In this document: positions 8,120 to 15,463 of the stretch, piece after piece
Layout: each line of letters begins with the position of its first letter
How positions within the stretch are numbered: position 1 is the stretch's first letter
The notes under the pieces: model-generated
Databases searched by the model: none
Seen by the model: only the letters and a program-made list of their open reading frames with translations
Told to the model about the DNA's origin: nothing
NCBI GenBank assembly: GCA_035946575.1
Contig: DASYZG010000126.1
Span: forward strand, 1 to 64,000
DNA from: Gp13-AA77 sp035946575
GTDB taxonomy: Bacteria > Acidobacteriota > Terriglobia > UBA7540
Direction: 5' to 3'
Length of the DNA: 64,000 bases
Made by a program: the position numbers and the translations under genes

Positions 8120-8950
8120 GTGGGCGCGTGGATCATGGCCGGGGTCACGTTTCGCGAAGCGGCGCGCAAGAAGCTGCTGCTGATGGCGCTGCTGGCTGGC
8201 GTGGCCTTCATCGCGCTCTTCAGCACGGGCATGCATTTTCAGGTGAAGGACATCCATACGCGGCACGTCGGTCCGTTGATCGCGCAGGAAGCCTCACGCG
8301 CTTTCATCATGGTCGGCCTCTACGCGGTCGACTTGATGGCCGTCGTGCTGACAGCGCTTACCTCGGTGGATACGCTCTCGGGCGAGATAAGTTCCGGAAC
8401 CATTCAAGCCGTGGCCACGAAGCCCCTCAGCCGGCGACAGATCCTTCTAGGAAAGTGGTTGGGCTTTTCAGCCATGATCACCGTGTACGTGGCGCTCATG
8501 GTCGGAGGACTCGTCGGGATGGCGTACTGGTTGAGCGGGGTGGGCCCCCGTCATCTGGTGCTGGGCGCGAGCCTGATCTGGTTCGAGTGCCTGCTGATCC
8601 TGAGCCTCACGCTGCTTTTCGGTACAGCATTCTCGACCCTGACCAACGGCGTGCTGGTGCTCGGCCTGCATGGTCTCGCGTTTCTCGGAGGCTGGATCGA
8701 GCAGATCGGCGCCATCCTGCATTCGCAGCACACGGTAATGCTGGGCATCGCTGCCAGCATCATCATGCCGAGCGAGTCGCTCTGGCGGCGGGCCGCATTC
8801 GAGATGCAGTCGCCGCTGGTGGGCTCGCTCAACATTTCACCGTTCAACAACGCGTCGGTACCCAGCAAGGCCATGATCGGGTATGCGGCGGTTTATATGG
8901 GCTTGGTAATCGTCTTCGCCTTGCGGCGATTCGGACGGCGGGACCTGTGA
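8120..8950 (+). CDS. ABC-2 type transporter permease
   Basis: A 276-residue integral membrane protein starting at GTG 8120, immediately after the ATPase gene. About six transmembrane helices are visible, with a large loop after the first helix (FQVKDIHTRHVGPLIAQEAS) and the typical ABC-2 stretch SGEISSGTIQAVATKPLSRR before the third helix. It is the membrane partner of the ATPase. The substrate is unknown. Confidence 0.85.
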   Translation: MGAWIMAGVTFREAARKKLLLMALLAGVAFIALFSTGMHFQVKDIHTRHVGPLIAQEASRAFIMVGLYAVDLMAVVLTALTSVDTLSGEISSGTIQAVATKPLSRRQILLGKWLGFSAMITVYVALMVGGLVGMAYWLSGVGPRHLVLGASLIWFECLLILSLTLLFGTAFSTLTNGVLVLGLHGLAFLGGWIEQIGAILHSQHTVMLGIAASIIMPSESLWRRAAFEMQSPLVGSLNISPFNNASVPSKAMIGYAAVYMGLVIVFALRRFGRRDL

Positions 8951-8954
8951 TGCT

Positions 8955-9025
8955 GGAAGCGCGGGCATCCCTGCCGGCTTCTGACGTGCTCGCGTGGGCG
9001 ATGCGGGCAAGGATGCCCGCGCTCC
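8955..9025. repeat. palindromic GCGGGCATCC repeat between convergent genes
   Basis: GCGCGGGCATCCCTGCC near the left end pairs with GGCAAGGATGCCCGCGC near the right end, giving a long hairpin. It separates two convergent genes and may work as a bidirectional terminator, although no T-run follows. A half copy (GGAGCGCGGGCATCCCG) lies at 38414-38430. Confidence 0.6.
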
Positions 9026-9029
9026 GGCA

Positions 9030-9314
9030 TTAAACAGGCCGGCGATTCTTCAGCGTGAAGATGAGTCCCACGACCATCATGATGATTCCCCACCAGATCG
9101 CGGGGTGCAGTTGCTCGAGCACCGTGGCGGGTGGATGTCCAAGATCGTAAAGGCCCTCCAGCAGAATCATCACGCCGTAAAGAATCAGAATAATTCCGAT
9201 GAAGAACCACACCGGCAGCATGCGATGCTTGTGCGGTTCGGTATCCATCACGGCGCCGGCAACGCGACGCGGCGGCTCGCCGCCGGACCGGTTCAGTTTG
9301 GAATCAGTGTCCAT
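9030..9314 (-). CDS. small two-helix membrane protein
   Basis: A 94-residue protein with a charged N-terminus and two hydrophobic helices (MLPVWFFIGIILILYGVMIL and WWGIIMMVVGLIFTL) separated by an acidic, Pro-rich loop. An AGGTGA sequence precedes the ATG; an in-frame Met at residue 23 is an alternative start. It lies 14 bp downstream of the SSS symporter gene on the same strand, so it is probably co-transcribed and could be an accessory subunit. No family is recognised. Confidence 0.65.
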   Translation of the reverse strand: MDTDSKLNRSGGEPPRRVAGAVMDTEPHKHRMLPVWFFIGIILILYGVMILLEGLYDLGHPPATVLEQLHPAIWWGIIMMVVGLIFTLKNRRPV

Positions 9315-9328
9315 CGAAGCCTTATCAC

Positions 9329-11047
9329 CTACCAGAAAATATACTGCAAGATCAGGAATATCGCGAATGCCACGCCTGCCCAGAAGATCGGCCGCCGCAG
9401 GAGCGGCAGGTGGCCCTCGCTCGGCAGTTCCGTCTCGCCGTAAACGAGTCCTTTGAGAGATGCGGGCGGATGTGGTCTGGTGAGGAAGCTAACCACGATG
9501 GTTACAGTTACGCAAATCAGCCAGGACCACAACGCGCGATACATGTTTTCCGCCATCGGCTTGGCGTCAGGCGAGAGCGCCCAAACCGACAGCATGTTCG
9601 GGTTCAGCTTGACCGAAATGAACATGCCAACCGACGACACGATTCCGGCCAGCAATCCCCAGAAGGCGCCGGCCGCCGTGATGCGCTTCCAGAGCATGCC
9701 CAGCAGAACGGTTCCAAACAGGGGCGCGATATAGAAGCTGAAGAGCGCCTGGATGTAGTCCATGATGCTCGCGAATTGCATCACGATGTAGGCCGCGCCG
9801 ATGCTGAGGACGATGCCCACAATCGTGCAGACGCGTCCCATGTTGACGTAGTGCTTGTCCGGCGCCTCCTTGCGGATGAAAGCACGGTACAGGTCGTAGG
9901 TCCAGACGGTCGAAAAAGCGCTGATATTGCCCGCCATCCCGGACATGAAGCCGGCGATCAGCGCCGTGATGCCGAGGCCCAGCAGGCCGGGCCCGCAGTA
10001 GCGCGCCAGCATGAGCGGCAGCACTTCATTGTAGCTGTGCAGATTGGGATGGCCAGCGGCCACGCTTTGTGGGACCAGGTGAAAGGGCAGAAGGGCCAGG
10101 CCCAGCAGGCCGGGCAGAATGACGATGAACGGCACGCCCATCTTGAAGAACGATCCGAGCACCGGAGCAAGCTTGGCGGCGCGCACATTCTTGGCGGCAA
10201 GCACGCGCTGCACCACCAGGAAGTCCGTGGTCCAGTAACCCATGGAGAGCGTCATGCCGAGGCCGAACACAATCCCGGTCCAGTGGATCCCCATGGGATT
10301 GTCTTTGAAGTGGCCCATCACCCGCCACATGTGGGTGTAGTCCTGGCCGGGGAAGTTCTGATGGATGCGCGCCACCAGGCCCGACCAGCCGCCCGTCTCG
10401 ATCAAGCCGAGAATAGGGATCAGCAGCGCGCCGAACCAGATGAGGAAGAATTGGACGACTTCGTTGAAGATGGCTGAAAACAGCCCGCCCAGCGATACGT
10501 AGATCGCCACCGTGATCGAGGCCACCCAGATGCTCACGCTCAGATTCCAGCCCAGGAGCACTTTCAGCACCAGGGCCATGGCGAACATGTCCACGCCGGC
10601 GCTGAGCAGCGTCATGACCGCGAAACAGAGGGCGGCGAGGCCGCTCGCGCCCTCGCCAAAGCGAAGCTGGAGGTAGCCGGGAACGGAGTGCGTCTTTGAG
10701 ATGTAATAGAACGGCATCATCACGATGCCGAGGAACAGCATCGCCGGAATGGCGCCCACCCAGTACCAGTGCGCGGCCAAGATGCCGTACTGGTAAGCCG
10801 ATCCCGCCCAGCCCATCAATTCCAGGGCGCCCAGGTTGGCCGAGACGAAGCTCAAGCCCGCCACCCAGGCTGTCATTTCGCGGCCGGCCAGGAAGAAGTC
10901 CTCGCCGCGTTGGGTGTAACGCTTCAGGTAGAAGCCGATGCCGAGCACCATCGCGAAGTAAACAATGATGACGGCGAAATCGATGGTGTGCGGATTCATC
11001 ATCCGCACGCCTGTGTCGTCGAGCCAGGCTCCCAAAGCGGGAATCAT
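9329..11047 (-). CDS. sodium:solute symporter (SSS/SLC5 family)
   Basis: A 572-residue transporter with about 14 transmembrane helices. It resembles sugar-transporting SGLT-like members: REMTAWVAGLSFVSANLGAL in the first helices, YWTTDFLVVQRVLAAKN in the middle, and GFMSGMAGNISAFSTVW in the helix that contributes to the Na2 site. It likely couples uptake of a sugar or polyol to the sodium gradient. Neighbouring genes for an aldo/keto reductase, a TIM-barrel isomerase and a polyol-type dehydrogenase support a carbohydrate substrate. The exact substrate cannot be read from sequence. Met 16 is an alternative start. Confidence 0.9.
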   Translation of the reverse strand: MIPALGAWLDDTGVRMMNPHTIDFAVIIVYFAMVLGIGFYLKRYTQRGEDFFLAGREMTAWVAGLSFVSANLGALELMGWAGSAYQYGILAAHWYWVGAIPAMLFLGIVMMPFYYISKTHSVPGYLQLRFGEGASGLAALCFAVMTLLSAGVDMFAMALVLKVLLGWNLSVSIWVASITVAIYVSLGGLFSAIFNEVVQFFLIWFGALLIPILGLIETGGWSGLVARIHQNFPGQDYTHMWRVMGHFKDNPMGIHWTGIVFGLGMTLSMGYWTTDFLVVQRVLAAKNVRAAKLAPVLGSFFKMGVPFIVILPGLLGLALLPFHLVPQSVAAGHPNLHSYNEVLPLMLARYCGPGLLGLGITALIAGFMSGMAGNISAFSTVWTYDLYRAFIRKEAPDKHYVNMGRVCTIVGIVLSIGAAYIVMQFASIMDYIQALFSFYIAPLFGTVLLGMLWKRITAAGAFWGLLAGIVSSVGMFISVKLNPNMLSVWALSPDAKPMAENMYRALWSWLICVTVTIVVSFLTRPHPPASLKGLVYGETELPSEGHLPLLRRPIFWAGVAFAIFLILQYIFW

Positions 11048-11259
11048 GTCGGCACACTCCGAGAGAAAAAGGTGGGTCGGGCGATCACAATCTTACGTAA
11101 CGCGGGCTTCGCGGTTTCTTGCGATCCGCTCCGTATGGTCATTCGCCACCAAAACTGAGGCTGGGCCAAACCTAAACGAACTGATTGCGAGTGTCAAGAA
11201 CCGTTTTCGCCACTTCTGTTTCTTCGATGGGCACACCCTGGTGCAGCGCCTCCCACAGG

Positions 11260-12231
11260 TTAGCGATTGTACTTGGGCGTGATCCCGCGCAAGCGCTTCC
11301 AGACCTCATCGCAGCGTGCCACTGTGGCCGCGTCCAGCCTGCTGCTCTCGCAAGCTTTCAGATTCTCCGCAAGTTGCTCGGGCCGGGACGCGCCCAGGAT
11401 TACGGAATCCACCTGCTCCTGACCGAGGAGCCACTGCAAGGCCAGTTCGACCAGCGTCTTCCCCGCATCGGCTGCGATGGCCCGCAGTTCGTCCACGGCG
11501 GCAAAGTAGTCGTCGTGCCAATACCTGCCCAGGTAGAGCTGATTGGAATCGAATCGGGTTCCGGCGATCGGACCCTTTTCGCGGGAGTGTTTGCCAGTCA
11601 GTAGGCCACCGGCGAGCGGATTGTAAACCACCATCGAAACGTCGAACCGCTTAGCAAAAGGCATGTATTCCTCTTCAATGCCTCGCGCCAGCAGGTTATA
11701 CATTGGCTGCGAAACATAAGGCGGCCGGTAGCCCTGTTTTTGGGAAGTACAGAAGATCTCAGCGACCTGCCAGGCGGCGTAATTGGAGATCGCCGGATAA
11801 CGTACCTTGCCGTTGCGCACGGCCTCATGTATTGCTTCCAGCGTTTCCTCGATGGGCGTGTCGTAGTCCGGCCAGTGGAGGTAATAAAGATCGAGATAAT
11901 CCGTGCCCAGGCGCTCAAGGCTCGCTTCCAGGGCCTTGGTGATCGCGGCACGCGATAGTCCCGCGTCGTCCGGCGCGTCGCCCATGCGATATCGCACCTT
12001 CGACGCCAGAATCACCTGCGCGCGCCTGGGGCCGAGCGCCTGGCCCAGGACCTCTTCGGCGCGGCCGAGGTTGTACATGTTGGCGGTATCGAAGAAATTC
12101 ACTCCGGCGTCCAGACATCGGTCGACCATTCGGGTCGACGCGGCCTGGTCCGCCTGCCTGCCGAACGGCATCGTTCCGAACGAGGCGCGCGAGACCCTCA
12201 ACTCCGTGTGCTGCAGCGTGCGGTAGTCCAT
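11260..12231 (-). CDS. aldo/keto reductase
   Basis: A 323-residue NADPH-dependent oxidoreductase with the AKR barrel. The catalytic tetrad is visible as Asp48 and Tyr53 (FFDTANMY), Lys78 (ILASKVRY) and His119 (YYLHWPD). The C-terminal cofactor region includes VILGASRPEQLAENL. The start is taken at the Met of MDYRTLQHTEL; the 20 residues before it in the open frame do not look like the family. It is the YghZ/L-glyceraldehyde-reductase-like type by pattern. It sits among sugar genes and probably reduces or oxidises a sugar-derived aldehyde or ketone. Confidence 0.88.
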   Translation of the reverse strand: MDYRTLQHTELRVSRASFGTMPFGRQADQAASTRMVDRCLDAGVNFFDTANMYNLGRAEEVLGQALGPRRAQVILASKVRYRMGDAPDDAGLSRAAITKALEASLERLGTDYLDLYYLHWPDYDTPIEETLEAIHEAVRNGKVRYPAISNYAAWQVAEIFCTSQKQGYRPPYVSQPMYNLLARGIEEEYMPFAKRFDVSMVVYNPLAGGLLTGKHSREKGPIAGTRFDSNQLYLGRYWHDDYFAAVDELRAIAADAGKTLVELALQWLLGQEQVDSVILGASRPEQLAENLKACESSRLDAATVARCDEVWKRLRGITPKYNR

Positions 12232-12375
12232 TGGTTGGCTCTCCGAAGCCAGTCCACGCAACCCGGCGTCCGCCGAAAAGTTGCGCGTCAATTGTCAAAA
12301 AAAATTTACATGCATGTGACCTTGGCCCGGCATCTTTTCGGGTCTGCTGCGTCATCCATAATAGTGGGAACTGAC

Positions 12376-12741
12376 ATGTTGAGGTTGCTCCAACTCGCGC
12401 AAGAGCTCGATTGGCAGGTCATGGACCTGAAGCACGCCGGCGAGCACCCTGGCAAGGACGCCAAAGGCGAACTGGTCGAGACGCGGCAGAAAAGCGTGCT
12501 CGCCACCGCCGACAAGATCCAGCGCGAATTGCTCGCCTCCGTACGCTTTGACCCCTTGCGGCTGGTCGGCGTCGGCGGTTCCATCAGCGATACGCTGGAC
12601 TCGCTCGGCGAGCTTCTGCTGGCGCTGGATAAAATCCGCCTGGAGGCTACCGGCCGCGTGGACAGCCTGCCTTCGACAGTCCGCTCGTTCCAGGGGCTGC
12701 TCAAAGGCTACTGTAACGACGGCGCGCCCATGGCTGCCTGA
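12376..12741 (+). CDS. hypothetical helical protein
   Basis: A 121-residue soluble, mostly helical protein (LRLLQLAQELDWQVMDLKHA, then QKSVLATADKIQRELLASVR and LGELLLALDKIRLE). No family is recognised. ATG 12376 is chosen; an upstream ATG at 12310 is in frame but has no better ribosome binding site. It is divergent from the aldo/keto reductase gene and ends two bases from the convergent isomerase gene. Confidence 0.5.
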   Translation: MLRLLQLAQELDWQVMDLKHAGEHPGKDAKGELVETRQKSVLATADKIQRELLASVRFDPLRLVGVGGSISDTLDSLGELLLALDKIRLEATGRVDSLPSTVRSFQGLLKGYCNDGAPMAA

Positions 12742-12743
12742 GT

Positions 12744-13616
12744 TCACGAGCCCATCAGACCGCGGAGGAAATTCGCGGACTCGCGGATTTCCTCGAGGCC
12801 GTTCATCCCGTCCTCGATCGATATCCATCCGTCAAATCCGGCTTCGCGCAAAAGCTCGAAAATCCGCGGGTAGTTGTTCAAGCCGCGTCCGGTGACTCCG
12901 TGCACCAGGATAGCGGCATAGCCCGTCCCTTCCTCCGCCTTCCTCAAATCTTCCAGCGTGTACCCCGGCTTGAGGAAACGATCGCTCGCGTGCATCGTGA
13001 CCACGCGGCTCTTCAGCTTCTCCAGCAGCTGTACGGGATCTTCGCCGGCCACCACCGCGTTCGAAGGGTCGAACTGAACGCCGAACCAGGGCGACCGGAT
13101 GCTCTCCACGATTTCGAGGAAAACGTCGCTCTTCTGCGCGAACTCGGGATACTGCCAGTAGCCGTCCTTGTAATGATTCTCCAGGGCGAGGACGATCCGG
13201 CGCGATTCCGCATACGGCAGCAATTCCTCGATCGCGTCGACAACCCGCCGGATACCTTCTTCGCGCCCGACTTCAGGCCGGCGCTGGCCCGAAAGCACCC
13301 GGCAGAACCGGCCGCCGAGGCGCGCCGTCACGTCGATCATGCAGCGTTCGCGCTCGACCTCGTCATGGCGCACGGTTGCATCAGGATGGGTGAAGTCCGG
13401 CGAGCAACAAAGCATCGGCATCACCATCCCGCGATTTTCGATCGCCTCACGCACGCGATCGAGGTATTCATCCGCGAGACTGGTGAAGAAGCCGGGGTAC
13501 ATCTCGAGCCCGTCCACGCCGAGCGTCGAGGCCATATCGATCCAGTCGAACACACTCATGCTGCGGTCTACGCAGAGCGCGTCCATGTAGCATTTCGGGA
13601 AGGCTGCGAGTTTCAT
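12744..13616 (-). CDS. sugar phosphate isomerase/epimerase (xylose-isomerase-like TIM barrel)
   Basis: A 290-residue TIM-barrel protein of the AP endonuclease 2 / xylose isomerase-like superfamily. Probable divalent-metal ligands are Glu146 (LALENH), Asp183 (QFDPSN), His209 (VTMHASD) and Glu268 (ISIEDG). It lies 84 bp from a zinc dehydrogenase on the same strand, with a run of AGAAGTCAG-like repeats between them. The likely reaction is isomerisation or epimerisation of a keto-sugar or keto-inositol derivative; the substrate is unknown. Confidence 0.85.
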   Translation of the reverse strand: MKLAAFPKCYMDALCVDRSMSVFDWIDMASTLGVDGLEMYPGFFTSLADEYLDRVREAIENRGMVMPMLCCSPDFTHPDATVRHDEVERERCMIDVTARLGGRFCRVLSGQRRPEVGREEGIRRVVDAIEELLPYAESRRIVLALENHYKDGYWQYPEFAQKSDVFLEIVESIRSPWFGVQFDPSNAVVAGEDPVQLLEKLKSRVVTMHASDRFLKPGYTLEDLRKAEEGTGYAAILVHGVTGRGLNNYPRIFELLREAGFDGWISIEDGMNGLEEIRESANFLRGLMGS

Positions 13617-13690
13617 AGAGAAGCAGAAGTCAGGAGCCAGAAGTCAGAATCCAGAGGTCAGAATGCAGATGCGCCTGATTTCTTGCTTCT
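13617..13690. repeat. short tandem AGAAGTCAGRA-type repeats
   Basis: AGCAGAAGTCAGGAGCCAGA, AGTCAGAATCCAGAGGTCAG and neighbouring text form degenerate repeats of about 12 bases (CCAGAAGTCAGA), closed by GCTTCTGACTCC in inverse sense. A related GACTC/TCGACT array is at 46640-46735. Confidence 0.55.
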
Positions 13691-13700
13691 GACTCCTCCC

Positions 13701-14750
13701 TCACGCCGGCTTCAGCACTCCCTTGACGATCCCGCCGGACGCCATGCCGTCGAAGCACGACTTCCAGCCCTGGAGCGGTTGCACGCGGCCGACCAGCGGC
13801 AGAGGATCGAGGTCACCGGAAGCCAGCAACGCAATCACACACTCCCAGATGGCGTAGTTGTGGCTGAAGCTCCCGCGCAGCGTCACGGCTTTCTGCACCA
13901 GCGGATCGAGCGAGAATCCCAGCGGATCGCGGCCCCAGCCGACCTTGGTGATCTGGCCGTTGGGACGCACCGCCGCGAGCGCTGTCTCAAGCACTGACGA
14001 CACGCCCGAGGCGTCAATCACGGCATCGACACCCAAGCCGTCGCCGAGTTCGCGAATGCCGGCCAGCAACTCGTCGCGCCCACCGGAGAAAGTCCGATTG
14101 GCGCCCAGACGTTTCGCGAGTTCCAGGCGCGGACGGTCGCGTTCGAGGCCCGCCACGGCCAACCACCCCGCTCCGCTGAGCTTGGCGAGCGCCATGCACA
14201 GCAGGCCGATCGGTCCGGGCCCCAGCACCAGGACGCTCGCTCCCGGGCGGATCTGGGTTTTGACCACGGTCGCGTTGTAGGCGACACAGCAAGGCTCGGT
14301 AAGCGCCGCGCGCTCGGACGTCACCGAATCCGGCAGGTGATGCAGGCAGCGGACCGGGACGCGCACGAAGTCGGCCATGGCGCCGTCTACGCCGTAGCCG
14401 AAGCCGAGACGCTTGGGGCACAGGTTGTAGTCGCCGGCGCGGCAATAGGCGCATTCGCCGCAAATCCGCGCCGCCGTCTCCGACGCCACCCGGTCGCCTT
14501 CGCGAAATCCGAGGATGCCCTCACCCGTCCGGGCCACGACGCCGCAGAACTCGTGCCCCAGGATCACCGGCACGTTCACCCGCCAGCTATGCGAGTTGTG
14601 ATACTGATGGACCTCGCTGCCGCAAACCCCGATCGCCTCCGTCCTGAGGATCACTTCGCCGGGGCCCGGCGGCGGAGGCTGGGGCACCTCGCGCAGCTCG
14701 ACCCCGCCCTCGCGTAGTTCGTAGTGGACCACTGCGGCCATCAACGCCAT
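13701..14750 (-). CDS. zinc-dependent medium-chain alcohol/polyol dehydrogenase
   Basis: A 349-residue MDR-superfamily enzyme resembling threonine/sorbitol dehydrogenases. Catalytic zinc residues: Cys43 (GVCGSEVH), His66-Glu67 (GHEF). Structural zinc Cys residues: 97, 100, 103 and 111 (CGECAYCRAGDYNLC). The NAD(P) Rossmann motif is GPGPIGL. The start is the ATG of MALMAAVVHYELREGG, about 12 bases after GAGGGAGG; upstream codons are unlikely to be native. It probably oxidises a polyol or sugar entering through the nearby symporter and forms a catabolic pair with the downstream isomerase. Confidence 0.9.
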   Translation of the reverse strand: MALMAAVVHYELREGGVELREVPQPPPPGPGEVILRTEAIGVCGSEVHQYHNSHSWRVNVPVILGHEFCGVVARTGEGILGFREGDRVASETAARICGECAYCRAGDYNLCPKRLGFGYGVDGAMADFVRVPVRCLHHLPDSVTSERAALTEPCCVAYNATVVKTQIRPGASVLVLGPGPIGLLCMALAKLSGAGWLAVAGLERDRPRLELAKRLGANRTFSGGRDELLAGIRELGDGLGVDAVIDASGVSSVLETALAAVRPNGQITKVGWGRDPLGFSLDPLVQKAVTLRGSFSHNYAIWECVIALLASGDLDPLPLVGRVQPLQGWKSCFDGMASGGIVKGVLKPA

Positions 14751-15421
14751 CGCGTTTTCAGCCCTCCCTCGGCCGCAAGTTGGTTGAGTGAGTAGCACCT
14801 CGTTCTGAGACGCTCAGCAACACTAAACTATCTTTTTGCAAAAAACAGGCCCTTTTATGGTGGCAAACGTCAGAAAATGAAGGAATTAGTCTCAATGGGT
14901 TTGACGCAGACTTTTCTAGGTCTAAGTCGCTGAAATTGCTAGGCTTAGGCTCAATGGGTTTGGGTGGCTTTGCGGTGCGGTCTATAGCTAGGTCGGCTAA
15001 AGAGGAGCTCAACGCCAACGTCCGCCACCCGGACTTACCAAGGGCCGGCATCCCTGGGTCACACGCCAATCTGCAATAGGACGGGCTCCAGAGACAGACA
15101 TCTCCGTGAACAAGGGCCATGGTTTGCATGTAACTTGCTGAAGGCAATTGAGATAGCCCGTTTGGGTTCGCCTCTGGCGGATTATGGCCTATGCTGCTCA
15201 TTTCGCAAGATTTAACGTCTTTGGGTTCGGGTTCGCTCGACTTGAGCTCGTGGCGGGCCGGGCTCGCGGTTCCGTACCCGGTAAATCCCAAAACAGCTCC
15301 CAATATACACATTCTTTGGGATTTGTCAAGCTTTTTATGATCTGATTCCGCCCAGCTTCTTCTACCGTTGTTGCCGTTTCCAGGCCACTCTTCCAACCCC
15401 TCGCGGCGTGAAGGCCGGTGC
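14751..15421. other. AT-richer intergenic region with a repeated 13-mer, no gene recognised
   Basis: About 670 bp between the dehydrogenase and the kinase are visibly less GC-rich than the flanks. CTCAATGGGTTTG occurs at 14891-14903 and 14950-14962, and further GGGTTCG words follow. A 212-codon ORF on the minus strand has no recognisable motif and odd composition. No tRNA or known RNA fold was seen. Confidence 0.45.
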
Positions 15422-15427
15422 TATAAT
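15422..15427 (+). promoter_or_regulatory. consensus -10 element before the kinase gene
   Basis: TATAAT lies 37 bp before the proposed TTG start. No good -35 hexamer is visible 17 bp upstream. It argues against the upstream ORF start at 15368. Confidence 0.4.
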
Positions 15428-15463
15428 GCATTGCCTCATCGCGCGCAAGGCGAGTCAATCGAG

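Noticed and set aside
14758..15396. 212-codon ORF on the minus strand
   Set aside because: No family motif, odd composition, no ribosome binding site seen, and it covers the -35 area of the kinase promoter. Kept only as an unexplained region.
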